From Anaerotignum propionicum DSM 1682 (GTDB taxonomy: Bacteria; Bacillota; Clostridia; Lachnospirales; Anaerotignaceae), in the NCBI RefSeq assembly GCF_001561955.1, contig NZ_CP014223.1, positions 1,984,001 through 2,048,000 on the forward strand: a DNA stretch of 64,000 bases, written 5' to 3'. The notes under the pieces were generated by a model. The model made no database searches. It was not told where the DNA came from and saw nothing but the letters and a program-made list of their open reading frames with translations. The position numbers and the translations under genes are program-made. This document shows, piece after piece, positions 54,074 to 62,661 of this stretch; position 1 is the first letter of the stretch, and each line of letters opens with the position of its first letter.

Positions 54074-54976
54074 CTACTTCGCCACCCCTTGAACAATGGT
54101 TCTAGTTGTATTTACTGCGGCTTGAGCCGTATATACCGCACTCATGACATTTGCTTTTGTTGAAGTATCCAAACCAAATGCCCCTGCAATTCTTGGAATT
54201 TCACCGGCGGACAGCATAAGTCCCAAACCCAGTAATGCATTGTCTTTTAATACCATTAATCCTGCCGTAAGTATGGTTGCTTGCAAAAAAGCAGTTAAAC
54301 AAAGTCCTATAATTTGTTTGCACCACCCTATAAATCCATCCAAATATCCACGGGGAACAGAGAACATATATAAGCTTCCAACAGCTATCTGAATGAGCAA
54401 AATACCACCACGCTTGAGATTTGCAAAGAATACTTTTATCACCGCATATCCCATCAGAATAATCGTGAACAAGCCCATAATAGGTGAAGTAACGTCTGAC
54501 ATGCCGCCAAAAACATTAGAACTGACAACAGCATCAATATTCCCCGCACTGCTTAATCCAGTTATAATGCCGTTCGCTAATTCACTGATTCCATTTGCAT
54601 GACCTGTAATTCCTGTAGTAAAGCTTCCTTGTAAATTCACCGATAACTTATACAGTTCTATTGGAGCAACAGTAAATAGGCTGACTGCCATAAACCCTTT
54701 GATGGCATTTATCCCTGCATCCTTAAGATTTCCTCGTCCGTTCTGATATTCAATTCCGGTTTCAAAGCAGGACACCACAAGCCCTGTAACATAAAGAGTC
54801 CATGCAAGATAAGAAAAAAACAGCACAATGCTTTGAACCCAATTCATCTCAAATAATTCCACCCCCATATTGCCCATCAGAGCAAAAAAGTCGCCCAAAA
54901 AGCCTACAAGATGTCCATAAAAACAATCAATGATTTGATCCATCACATCACTAAGCAAAAAATCCCATATAAACAA
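54074..54976 (-). CDS. VirB6/TrbL-like channel protein, element 2
   Basis: 300 residues from TTG 54976, nine bases after GGAGG. At least six hydrophobic segments (e.g. VLFFSYLAWTLYVTGLVVS, GLFTIILMGYAVIKVFF, ILLIQIAVGSLYMFSVP, IIGLCLTAFLQATILTAGLMVL). It resembles the CD0411/TrbL-like channel subunits; homologous role to 7054..7923 but low similarity. The longer frame from 55012 begins inside a terminator. Confidence 0.85.
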   Translation of the reverse strand: MFIWDFLLSDVMDQIIDCFYGHLVGFLGDFFALMGNMGVELFEMNWVQSIVLFFSYLAWTLYVTGLVVSCFETGIEYQNGRGNLKDAGINAIKGFMAVSLFTVAPIELYKLSVNLQGSFTTGITGHANGISELANGIITGLSSAGNIDAVVSSNVFGGMSDVTSPIMGLFTIILMGYAVIKVFFANLKRGGILLIQIAVGSLYMFSVPRGYLDGFIGWCKQIIGLCLTAFLQATILTAGLMVLKDNALLGLGLMLSAGEIPRIAGAFGLDTSTKANVMSAVYTAQAAVNTTRTIVQGVAK

Positions 54977-55000
54977 AAAGCGTAACCTCCTTTCTATCCA

Positions 55001-55032
55001 AAAAAAAAGCATACCGTTTTCACGATATGCTT
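55001..55032 (-). terminator. Terminator between DUF6809-like gene and virB6
   Basis: AAGCATATCG / GGTATGCTT stem followed by TTTTTTTTT. Confidence 0.8.
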
Positions 55033-55059
55033 CAGGGTTGCATAAAAAATGACGGAGTG

Positions 55060-55362
55060 CTAATTTTCCAAAAATTCCAGCTCTCCGTCATCTTTATTCA
55101 TTATTTCCAATATCAGTTTTGCTCCCATGCGAAAGCCTTGCGTAAATCGTTCCTCAGCATTGATACAACAGAGTTTTCCTTGTGCTGTAACAAAGTCTTG
55201 CAATTTTTCTTTCTCCTCTGCATCCAGCAGGTCACTAAATTTTTCTTCAATCTCAGCCAACTCAGCCATGCACTTTTGATATTCACTTCCCTGTACCACT
55301 TCCTTTGCTATGGGGCACAAATTTCCGTTGTACAGCTCACTAAGTAATTTCTCTTTCTGCAT
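55060..55362 (-). CDS. DUF6809-like small protein
   Basis: 100 residues from ATG 55362 behind AAGGAGGTGAGAAAA. LLSELYNGNLCPIAKEVVQGSEYQKCMAELAEIEEKF and FTQGFRMGAKLILEIMN match the DUF6809 type seen in clostridial mobile elements. Helical, soluble, unknown function. Confidence 0.7.
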   Translation of the reverse strand: MQKEKLLSELYNGNLCPIAKEVVQGSEYQKCMAELAEIEEKFSDLLDAEEKEKLQDFVTAQGKLCCINAEERFTQGFRMGAKLILEIMNKDDGELEFLEN

Positions 55363-55446
55363 TTTTCTCACCTCCTTCAGCACAACACAATAGCATCATT
55401 AATGAATATTAGCTATACCTAAAACCAACAACCTTGACATGAAAAA

Positions 55447-55469
55447 GCAAGGATATTTTCTATCCTTAC
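55447..55469 (-). terminator. Terminator after RHH gene
   Basis: GTAAGGATA-GAAAA-TATCCTTGC stem followed by TTTTTC. Confidence 0.8.
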
Positions 55470-55486
55470 TACTGATTATTATCTTA

Positions 55487-55780
55487 TTACAACTCAGCTT
55501 CATCTAAAGCCTTTATAATGAGCTCTGTGATAAATGCCTTTTGGGTTAAATGCTGGTTTTTATCAAGGTGATTTTTAATCCTTAAGAAAAGTTCCTCTGA
55601 TATTTGCAAAGCAAGTGTCCTTGTTTGGGCCATGCTTTTTCCCTCCTTCATTTGATAATATTCAATGAGCAACTTTTCTACATATTGGTTTAGCGTAAGT
55701 CTGCTTTCTTCTTGGCTTGTTCTTACCCTATTGTGCAATTCAATGGGAATTTTGGCACATAAACTTTTTGTTTCTTTCAT
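55487..55780 (-). CDS. Ribbon-helix-helix protein
   Basis: 97 residues from ATG 55780 behind GGGGGGAATGGG. Two similar halves: AKIPIELHNRVRTSQEESRLTLNQYVEKLLIEYY and LALQISEELFLRIKNHLDKNQHLTQKAFITELIIKAL, each like a CopG/Arc RHH unit, so it is a fused tandem RHH. Probably regulates the head of the element-2 operon. Confidence 0.75.
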   Translation of the reverse strand: MKETKSLCAKIPIELHNRVRTSQEESRLTLNQYVEKLLIEYYQMKEGKSMAQTRTLALQISEELFLRIKNHLDKNQHLTQKAFITELIIKALDEAEL

Positions 55781-56016
55781 CCCATTCCCCCCTTTTTTAA
55801 TTTTGCAAGCAAAGCATACTCTAAATCCTAAGCGAAAGCTATATCCAATACCAACAAGAAGTGAAGTAAATAGCAACAGCATTTACTTTGTTACATAGCG
55901 ATATAGTCCATAGAAATCTTGAAAAGGACAGCTTCATCACGAGTTGGTTGAAAGTGATAATTTACTGTGTTAAACTCATATTAAATATCTACAGAAAACT
56001 TTCTGAAAAGGTAGTT

Positions 56017-57567
56017 ATGTTGGAAGGCTGTGATGCAATGTTTTTTAATAAAAAACTTAACTTTTATTCTTCTCATTTAGATAGTTATATTGAACATCTA
56101 AAAAAAGGGGATTTGGGATATCTCCCATGGATTTTTTGCGTCTTCGCAGAAGATTCTGACAAACATAAATTGAAGGCTGCTCAGGCATTAAATGAATTTT
56201 TAAATGAGCTTTCATTTGATGAACTTTGCCAAACCGATATACGAATGCGTGAAACAACTTCAGTGGAATGGAGTATCAACTGGAGGGCATTAAATATCAA
56301 AAAATTTATTACTAATCAAATGTCTGAGAATGAGAAACGTACAGTTTTTATTTTTGCATCTTTTAATCCTAATGGCTATATTAGAGAAGAAGCTATAAAT
56401 GCTCTTGTGACACATAATGAATCACTCCTCTTTATTCTTTTGAGATGTAACGACTGGGTTGATCAAGTGCGTCAATCGGCATTGTTATTGCTTTCCAAAA
56501 GATTTATAAATGCAAGTGATGAGGAGATAGTTAATGCACTGCCTCTTATGGAAAAACTTCGTAGAAGCGAGAGATGTGAATTTAGTAGTATTCTTTCAAT
56601 TATAGTTAGTGCCTTTGGATCCAATAAATCTTTGATAGAAAAAGGACTAAACAGCAGAGAAATACGAGCAAGACGATTTTGCATATCTGTTCTTGGTAAT
56701 TTACCTAAAATTGACGATAAATGTCTGCTTACTCATATAAAACATGAGCAAGATCCTTTTTTAAGAAAAATGGTTTTTCAACTGCTTTTAAAAACAAAAG
56801 CGGATCTTGATGAATTGAGTAGACAATTTCTTAAAGACAAATATCCACCCAATCGCATATTGGCATTGCATTTCTTATACGACTATAAACCTGATATTGC
56901 TTTAGATATATCTGAGAATATGCTGATGGATAGAAATACACAAGTTCGAACATTAGCTCGTAGTATTATTTCTAAAAGCGAAAGAGTAATTGATGTTCGG
57001 CAACTTTATATCAATAATCTACCCACAGATCCAGTTGTCAGTCTATTAGGATTAGGTGAAGTGGGCATACATGAAGATTGCAATTTAATAGAAAATTATT
57101 TAGCAAACGACTGTATTTCCATTATTCGTGCGGCAATGACTGCGTTAATGCGTTTGGATTCAGCAAAATTCATTCCTCGTATAACAGAGATGTTGTCTTC
57201 CCAACATGCAGGTATTATCAAGACAACAACATTACTACTTAGAAAAAATAAAGGTTATGATTTTGAACGAATATTTCAACTCCAAGAAGCTTCTTCCAAT
57301 GAGAATGTAAAGGTAAAATGTGCCACTCTCTTATTTTCAAGTTCGAAATGGAAATCACTGATTTACGCATTGATGCTACTTGGCAGTGACTATGAAAAAT
57401 TGGAAATTTTATGCCATACACAAATAAGCAGATGGATTTGTTCATATAATCGTTCGTATGCTGTGCCATCAGAAAACGAGAAGCAGAGATTGAATGAACT
57501 TTTAATTGAGAAAAATAGATTTCTTGGGCTTGAAATAGAAAAACAGCTTTTATTTTTATCAAGATGA
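56017..57567 (+). CDS. HEAT-repeat protein of unknown function
   Basis: About 516 residues; ATG 56017 (AAAAGG upstream) or 56038 (GGAAGG upstream) are both possible. After an N-terminal 120-residue region it is made of alpha-helical HEAT-type repeats (YIREEAINALVTHNESLLFILL, DQVRQSALLLLSKRF, RARRFCISVLGNLP, PFLRKMVFQLLLKTK, TQVRTLARSIISKS, SIIRAAMTALMRLD). No signal peptide or enzyme motif. It lies at the outer edge of element 2 on the opposite strand, so it may be host or boundary DNA. Confidence 0.75.
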   Translation: MLEGCDAMFFNKKLNFYSSHLDSYIEHLKKGDLGYLPWIFCVFAEDSDKHKLKAAQALNEFLNELSFDELCQTDIRMRETTSVEWSINWRALNIKKFITNQMSENEKRTVFIFASFNPNGYIREEAINALVTHNESLLFILLRCNDWVDQVRQSALLLLSKRFINASDEEIVNALPLMEKLRRSERCEFSSILSIIVSAFGSNKSLIEKGLNSREIRARRFCISVLGNLPKIDDKCLLTHIKHEQDPFLRKMVFQLLLKTKADLDELSRQFLKDKYPPNRILALHFLYDYKPDIALDISENMLMDRNTQVRTLARSIISKSERVIDVRQLYINNLPTDPVVSLLGLGEVGIHEDCNLIENYLANDCISIIRAAMTALMRLDSAKFIPRITEMLSSQHAGIIKTTTLLLRKNKGYDFERIFQLQEASSNENVKVKCATLLFSSSKWKSLIYALMLLGSDYEKLEILCHTQISRWICSYNRSYAVPSENEKQRLNELLIEKNRFLGLEIEKQLLFLSR

Positions 57568-57680
57568 ATGCTTTTTGGCATCTTCCTGTTATGAGCATAC
57601 TCTTTGACATACCATTGACTACTTAACCGAAGATAATATTATCCTTGTATAAAGGCAGCAATTCAATATCTACAAAAACT

Positions 57681-57707
57681 AACCCGGCTGTAAAAATCAG
57701 CCGGGTT
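57681..57707 (-). terminator. Terminator of the 57.7-60.3 kb operon
   Basis: Perfect 10-bp stem AACCCGGCTG / CAGCCGGGTT with TTAGTTTTTG following on the minus strand. Confidence 0.88.
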
Positions 57708-57714
57708 ATCCTAA

Positions 57715-58134
57715 TTATACCGCAATGGTTTCCATGTGTTCAAAATCAATGACCACATCTGCCTCATCAAAGGTTATTTCGAACAAGATAAGCGCAGGGA
57801 GCACATCAGGAATGCTCATAATGTATTCCGGCATCTTCGATAGAAACTTAGCCTTAATTGTTTCAACTGAAACAGAGCTTTTTTTAACAACACCAGCCTT
57901 TACTCGCACATGTTCTTCTCCGTTTTCCGGAATCGTTGTGAATGCGACATGAGGATTTTCCCCAAGTTCCACAACCTTTTGGTTGTTGCCGAAAGTAGAG
58001 AAATACAGGGTTTTCAGCTCCTCATCGTAATAAAAATTGACAATGCGTACATTGGGCACTCCATCCACAGCCGTTGCGATTGCCATTGCTGTCTGTTTTT
58101 CCATCATTCGTTCATATTCTTTTTTAAAGTCCAT
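57715..58134 (-). CDS. Pyridoxamine 5'-phosphate oxidase-fold FMN-binding protein
   Basis: 139 residues. AMAIATAVDGVPNVRIVNFYYDEELKTLYFSTFGNNQKVVELGENPHVAFTTIP is the split-barrel FMN-binding fold; short relatives reduce or bind flavin-linked substrates. It overlaps the TfoX-like gene by 11 nt, so it is translated from the same mRNA. Confidence 0.88.
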   Translation of the reverse strand: MDFKKEYERMMEKQTAMAIATAVDGVPNVRIVNFYYDEELKTLYFSTFGNNQKVVELGENPHVAFTTIPENGEEHVRVKAGVVKKSSVSVETIKAKFLSKMPEYIMSIPDVLPALILFEITFDEADVVIDFEHMETIAV

Positions 58135-58468
58135 TTGTCATTGACTCTCCTTTTTTCTTTTTTGGCTTTGTCATCGGCAATTGGGCACAGGTTTCCTGTA
58201 CCAGCCTGCACAAAAAATCCCTATCTTCAATTTCTTCCAGCAATATTCTGGGCTTTGCTCCGTCATAGGGGATACCCATGGTAACTTCAGGCAATAGTCC
58301 CAAACCTGCTTCGGTGGGGCTGATAAAGAGCTGATTATCGCAAACGAGGGCAAAACACTTACCGTCACAATAAACAGCGTAGTCGCCAAACATTTTCTTG
58401 TAGGTAATAGATCCTGCAAGGCTCATCTGCTCGCAAACGTACAAAACATAATCCATTGATGATGCCAT
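58124..58468 (-). CDS. TfoX N-terminal-domain protein
   Basis: 114 residues from ATG 58468 behind GGAGG. YKKMFGDYAVYCDGKCFALVCDNQLFISPTEAG is the TfoX_N signature; stand-alone domains of this kind are common in Firmicutes and have no proven role in competence. Lys-rich C-terminus. Confidence 0.88.
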   Translation of the reverse strand: MASSMDYVLYVCEQMSLAGSITYKKMFGDYAVYCDGKCFALVCDNQLFISPTEAGLGLLPEVTMGIPYDGAKPRILLEEIEDRDFLCRLVQETCAQLPMTKPKKKKGESMTNGL

Positions 58469-58494
58469 GCACAATCCTCCAATCGTATGGGTAC

Positions 58495-58884
58495 TTATTT
58501 CGTAAATGAGCCAATTTCAATTAGGTTGCCCTCCGGATCTGCAATATAGCAAGTCCGCTGTCCCCATGGCTCTGTTGTAGGCTCTAAGACAGGCACCGCA
58601 CCTTTTGAAACAACTTGCTTAAAGGTATCATCCACTGCGGTATAGTTTGGGACACTCATTGCAATTTCATAATGGCCGTTAATATCATTGGCATAAGAAA
58701 ATGACCTTTTTGCCATCTGCTCAAAATCGGTTCTACGATAAAGCAAAAACAAAGTTCCATCTTTCATCAGATAGACATTGCTTGCATTATCTTCCTCTTT
58801 GATTTCAAAACCAAGTACGTCACGGTAAAAGCGCACCATAGTTGGCATATCTTTCACGAAAATTCCAAAGCCATCTAATTTCAT
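58495..58884 (-). CDS. VOC-family (glyoxalase/bleomycin-resistance fold) protein
   Basis: 129 residues with two beta-alpha-beta-beta-beta modules: LDGFGIFVKDMPTMVRFYRDVLGFEI and HYEIAMSVPN...QRTCYIADPEGNLIEIGSF. Possible metal ligands His in GHYEIA and Glu in LIEIG. Detoxification or binding role; substrate unknown. Confidence 0.88.
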   Translation of the reverse strand: MKLDGFGIFVKDMPTMVRFYRDVLGFEIKEEDNASNVYLMKDGTLFLLYRRTDFEQMAKRSFSYANDINGHYEIAMSVPNYTAVDDTFKQVVSKGAVPVLEPTTEPWGQRTCYIADPEGNLIEIGSFTK

Positions 58885-58900
58885 GCATTTTTCCTCCTTT

Positions 58901-59341
58901 TTACTTCAGGGCAATGTAAATATCAATATCACAGTTTTCCGGGTCGGCATTTCGGTATTCCTCGAAATCGCCTGTGAAACTGCGGTCTAAATCCGTCTGC
59001 CAAATCTCTCCCCACGAATCGGAGACGGCTCTTTCCATATGTCCATGCACAGAAAATTTAGCGTATTTTCCGGCAGGGATTGATTTTATGGTCAGCTCAG
59101 GATTTTCTGCCTTGGAAACCTCATTTCCTACCGTTACGCAATATCCATCCTCCGTATAATCAGAATAGAGCCCGATGGCATACTCATTTACCTTGTTTTT
59201 TATCACGGCATTGATGCCGCCTTGGTACAACTTCTCCCAAAGCCCGCCAATAATTTTCCCCATTTGAGGGTCACTGTTGCTGGTCGCAGCACTTACCCCA
59301 ACCATAATCTTTTCCTCTAAATGCACAACTTCATAGTTCAT
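58901..59341 (-). CDS. GyrI-like/AraC effector-binding-domain protein
   Basis: 146 residues from ATG 59341, nine bases after GGAGG. Sequence EEKIMVGVSAATSN, IGGLWEKLYQGGI, GLYSDYTEDGYCVTVGNEVS and IPAGKYAKFSVHG fits the SOUL/GyrI-like ligand-binding fold with no DNA-binding domain. Probable ligand binder; possibly hydrolase of cyclopropanoid drugs as in some relatives. First of four co-directional small genes after the WYL regulator. Confidence 0.85.
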   Translation of the reverse strand: MNYEVVHLEEKIMVGVSAATSNSDPQMGKIIGGLWEKLYQGGINAVIKNKVNEYAIGLYSDYTEDGYCVTVGNEVSKAENPELTIKSIPAGKYAKFSVHGHMERAVSDSWGEIWQTDLDRSFTGDFEEYRNADPENCDIDIYIALK

Positions 59342-59408
59342 TTTAATCGTCCTCCTTGTCTTTGATGTTATCATCATAGCAAAGACCAGTTGACAACAGC
59401 GTGTCATA

Positions 59409-60302
59409 TTATAAATATTGTGCCAGCGTTTTTTGCAGTTTCTTTTTTACTTGCAGACGGATGTCCTCTGGCTCTAAAATTTCACAATGCTCACCGAAAG
59501 TCGCAAGATATTGATAGACCCAATCGCCTCTGGGCATGGTAAGCTGTGCAATAAAATCACCGTCTGGGAGCGTCTTGTATTGCGAAAACTCATCATATAC
59601 ACGATATGCCATTTTCTTTAACAGCTTCAGCGTGATGGTTACGAAATCATCTTGAAATATCTTGTCGTCTTCAAATATCTTTGCAGGGGCGGTACGTTCA
59701 AAGTGATCATCCATCAGCTCCAGCTCTTTCATTCGCCGCAGCTTAAAAAAGCGATAATCCTGACGCACTGTGCAGAAAGCATAAAGATACCAGCTTTGCC
59801 CCTTAAAGCAGAGTTTCATGGGTTCTACTGTACGCTGTGTACTACCCTCACTGCTGTGATAATGAAATACCACTTTTATCTTTCCAAGAATGGCGGTTTT
59901 GAGCTGGCTGAACAGCAGTGCTTCCTCCTCAGCATTTGCCCAACCAGAGAAATCGACTTCAACCCAATCGGCGTTGGTGCTTCCAAACAAGGATGACAGC
60001 TTTTGCACCGCAGTATTGGTTTGCTCCAAATTGACCGCCTCTACCGCGTGAAGTGCTGCCAAGATATCTGACTTTTCGCCATCGGTCAGTACGGTTTTAT
60101 TGAGAACGAAGTCAGGGAGCAATGAAATTCCACCGCCCTTTCCTTTTGTCATATAAATAGGTATTCCCGCCGAGGATAGAAGCTCCACATCCCGGTAAAT
60201 GGTGCGGGGAGAAACCTCAAAGTGCGTGGCAAGCTCCCCGGCGGTCATACTTTCTTTGTTCAGGAGTAAATAAATCATTTCAAACAGCCTATTAATCTGC
60301 AT
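59409..60302 (-). CDS. WYL-domain transcriptional regulator (YafY-like), copy 1
   Basis: 297 residues. N-terminal HTH_11 (MTAGELATHFEVSPRTIYRDVELLSSAGIPIYMTKGKGGG), central WYL domain (VEPMKLCFKGQSWYLYAFCTVRQDYRFFKLRRMKEL) and a WCX C-terminal part. Ligand-responsive regulator, likely controlling the downstream small-gene cluster; an 11-mer TGTCATATTAT occurs in its own promoter and just before the GyrI-like gene. Confidence 0.92.
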   Translation of the reverse strand: MQINRLFEMIYLLLNKESMTAGELATHFEVSPRTIYRDVELLSSAGIPIYMTKGKGGGISLLPDFVLNKTVLTDGEKSDILAALHAVEAVNLEQTNTAVQKLSSLFGSTNADWVEVDFSGWANAEEEALLFSQLKTAILGKIKVVFHYHSSEGSTQRTVEPMKLCFKGQSWYLYAFCTVRQDYRFFKLRRMKELELMDDHFERTAPAKIFEDDKIFQDDFVTITLKLLKKMAYRVYDEFSQYKTLPDGDFIAQLTMPRGDWVYQYLATFGEHCEILEPEDIRLQVKKKLQKTLAQYL

Positions 60303-60323
60303 ATTATCACCTCTACTGCTTTT

Positions 60324-60352
60324 ATTATAAGATGATAATATGACATCTGCAA
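60324..60352 (-). promoter_or_regulatory. Sigma-A promoter of WYL regulator 1
   Basis: TTGCAG and TATAAT separated by 17 bases; the spacer contains TGTCATATTAT, repeated at 59402..59412. Confidence 0.75.
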
Positions 60353-60480
60353 GGCATATTAAAATAATTAACTATCATTCGTAATACTGCATCGCCAAAA
60401 TCGTCCAGTCAATTCTTGCATAAGAACGGTGGTTTATTTGACTTACTATCTTTTTCTTCAGCCATAAAAATATCCATATT

Positions 60481-61413
60481 TCAGTTTTCGTACAAGACAG
60501 CGATATCGTGTATTCTGCGTTTCATTTCTGTGCGTATATATAACGGCTCTAAACACTCACATTTATTTCCAAAACTAAGAAGAATATCAAAATAGTAATC
60601 GTTCTCTATAAAAGGGAAATCAACAATATAATACTCATCGCCATCTGGAGCAAATTCTTCATAAGCACAAAAATCAAGCACCCTATCCATCACAGCTTTA
60701 TGAATGCGAATTTTAATTTTTGTTTGTATTGTTTCTAAAATATCCGAAAATTCTAAAATCGGTTTCTGATAATCTCGTGGCATAAAAGATTCCTCTTTTA
60801 TTTGTAGATTTGATATGCGCGATAGTTTGAATAAGCGATAATCACTCCTCTTATGGCAGTAGCCTTGAAAGTACCAATGACTATTTTTCAATACAAGCTG
60901 ATACGGCTCGACTACTCGTGAAGTTTTATTTCCGTGGTGAGCTGAATATTGAAACGAAAGTAGCCTGCTTTCCTGTAAGGCTGTTTTTACAATTTCCAAA
61001 TACGGTTGGATATTCCTGTTACCCATCCAAGGGCTCAAATCTATATGAATTTGATTTGCTTTTAATTCTATGTCTTTCGCCTTATCGGCAGGGATAAAGC
61101 TCTTAACTTTTGCAAGGGCATTTACCAATTCATCACCTCGTACTGTGTTTGAAAGGCTGGAAAGCCCCATTAAGAGAGCAGAAAGATCATCAGTGGAAAA
61201 AACCTTTTTATCAAGTTTATAGTTTGGCATAATTTCAAATCCTCCACCCACTCCTGATGTGGAGCGGACAGGAATACCTGCCATATTAATTGTATCTATA
61301 TCACGGTAGATTGTGCGAGGTGAAACTTCAAACATATCCGCTAACTCCTGTGCACCTATCCGTTCTTTATCCAGAAGTATCATAATCATACTAACAAGTC
61401 TGTCTATTTTCAT
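60481..61413 (-). CDS. WYL-domain transcriptional regulator, copy 2
   Basis: 310 residues from ATG 61413 (MKIDRLVSMIMILLDKERIG) downstream of AAGGAG; the longer frame to 61506 runs through the promoter. Same layout as copy 1: IGAQELADMFEVSPRTIYRDIDTINMAGIPVRSTSGVGGG, then VEPYQLVLKNSHWYFQGYCHKRSDYRLFKLSRI. Divergent from the DJ-1/PfpI gene with a dyad between them, so it probably regulates that gene and itself. Confidence 0.9.
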   Translation of the reverse strand: MKIDRLVSMIMILLDKERIGAQELADMFEVSPRTIYRDIDTINMAGIPVRSTSGVGGGFEIMPNYKLDKKVFSTDDLSALLMGLSSLSNTVRGDELVNALAKVKSFIPADKAKDIELKANQIHIDLSPWMGNRNIQPYLEIVKTALQESRLLSFQYSAHHGNKTSRVVEPYQLVLKNSHWYFQGYCHKRSDYRLFKLSRISNLQIKEESFMPRDYQKPILEFSDILETIQTKIKIRIHKAVMDRVLDFCAYEEFAPDGDEYYIVDFPFIENDYYFDILLSFGNKCECLEPLYIRTEMKRRIHDIAVLYEN

Positions 61414-61438
61414 TGGACCAATATCTCCTTTTTTAATT

Positions 61439-61469
61439 GTTGCCACACAGTTGTCAACAATCATATGAT
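61439..61469 (+). promoter_or_regulatory. DJ-1/PfpI promoter with overlapping dyad
   Basis: TTGCCA (61440..61445) and TATGAT (61464..61469) with 18-base spacing. The dyad GTTGCCA-CACAGT-TGTCAAC (61439..61458) overlaps the -35 box and is a good operator candidate for the divergent WYL regulator. Confidence 0.65.
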
Positions 61470-61519
61470 ACAATAAAAAAGCAAACAAAACAATATTACC
61501 CATCAAATGGAGGAAATCT

Positions 61520-62158
61520 ATGATTACAATCTATGTTTATATTCTTGATACTTTAGCCGACTGGGAATTGGGATATGTTACTTCGGAGCTAAATTCTGCT
61601 CGCTTTTTCAAAAAGGATGCACAGAGTATATCTCTCAAAACGGTTAGTTGCTCTAAGGAGCCAATCCGTACAATGGGAGGACTGACAATTATGCCTGATT
61701 GCCTGATTGACAATATGGTTGTAAATGAAACAAGTGCATTGCTATTGCCGGGTGCAAATACATGGAGCGACACAAAGCATGAAACTATTATCGAAAGAGC
61801 AAGTGAATTCCTTTCTGCAGGTGCGGTGGTGGGTGCAATCTGTGGAGCCACTGCTGCCCTTGCCAATGTTGGGCTTTTGGATAATCGTCCACATACCAGT
61901 AATGGATCGGGATTTCTTGAAATGGTTTCTCCCTGTTATAAAGGCCAAAATTTTTATATAGACGATTCGTCTGTAGCGGATAACAACCTCATTACCGCGG
62001 GTTCTACCGGAGGCTTATTGTGGGCAAAGCAAATCATTGAACACTTAAGCGTTTTTCAATCAAACACACTGGAAGCCTGGTACAAGTATTTTAGTACCGG
62101 TAAGCCTGAACATTTCTTTGCGCTGATGCAGACTTTGCCATCTAACAATGAAAATTGA
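61520..62158 (+). CDS. DJ-1/PfpI-family protein
   Basis: 212 residues; GGAGG upstream of ATG. Nucleophile elbow VVGAICGATAALANVGLLDN with Cys near residue 108, and TAGSTGGLLWAKQIIEHL near the end. Class I glutamine-amidotransferase-like fold; relatives act as protein or aldehyde deglycases, chaperones or proteases. Function here is unresolved; regulated with the divergent WYL gene. Confidence 0.88.
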   Translation: MITIYVYILDTLADWELGYVTSELNSARFFKKDAQSISLKTVSCSKEPIRTMGGLTIMPDCLIDNMVVNETSALLLPGANTWSDTKHETIIERASEFLSAGAVVGAICGATAALANVGLLDNRPHTSNGSGFLEMVSPCYKGQNFYIDDSSVADNNLITAGSTGGLLWAKQIIEHLSVFQSNTLEAWYKYFSTGKPEHFFALMQTLPSNNEN

Positions 62159-62204
62159 TACACCTTTGTCTTAAACAGAACAGTTGTTAAATCCGTATGA
62201 AATT

Positions 62205-62239
62205 GAGGACAGCCTTGCACTATCAGCAAGGCTGTCCTC
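62205..62239 (+). terminator. Terminator after DJ-1/PfpI gene
   Basis: Perfect 14-bp stem GAGGACAGCCTTGC / GCAAGGCTGTCCTC with a 7-base loop, then GTTATATTTTC. Confidence 0.85.
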
Positions 62240-62454
62240 GTTATATTTTCACCGTCATATCCCAAGTATAGTCCAGGGTATGCTTGCAAAAAGATGGTGA
62301 ACGCAGCTCAAGTGCTCCACAATTCAGCAATTCTCGTTCATCGCTGTAAACCATAGTAAATAGTACTACCCCTTAGGGAGCATATTTATTATGTATTGAT
62401 ATTCTATTCTACACATGCTATAATAAAACAAAATGTCAGATTGGAGTTGAAAAG

Positions 62455-62475
62455 ATGATTAATACTTCTTGCTAA
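62455..62475 (+). CDS. Leader peptide MINTSC of the ABC-F attenuator
   Basis: ATG 62455 behind TTGGAGTTGAAAAG; six codons and TAA. The Ser-Cys codons contain CTTCTTGC (62465..62472), complementary to GCAAGAAG at 62533..62540. A ribosome stalled here would free that segment to compete with the terminator arm. Confidence 0.65.
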   Translation: MINTSC

Positions 62476-62607
62476 TTATTTAAGGCTAATAAAACTGTTA
62501 AACGGTAGGAGCCGTTGTTTTGTTGTGCCTGTGCAAGAAGGTTATCTGCTTTTTCAACTTTTACTATACTTGAGCTGTGCTTTTTTATAAGCATTGTTTT
62601 GTCTTGT

Positions 62608-62646
62608 AGTGGTTGTAAGAATTAACTTTCTTGCGACCACTTTTTT
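62608..62646 (+). terminator. Attenuator terminator before ABC-F gene
   Basis: AGTGGTTGTAAGAA / TTCTTGCGACCACT stem (G-U pairs included), then TTTTTT, immediately followed by AAGGAGG for the ABC-F gene. The 3' arm contains TTCTTGC, which can pair with GCAAGAA at 62533..62539. Confidence 0.85.
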
Positions 62647-62661
62647 AAGGAGGACAAAACA

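Noticed and set aside
54074-55012. Longer virB6 frame beginning MLFFWIERR
   Set aside because: It starts within the terminator at 55001..55032 and spans the GGAGG site; TTG at 54976 is better placed.
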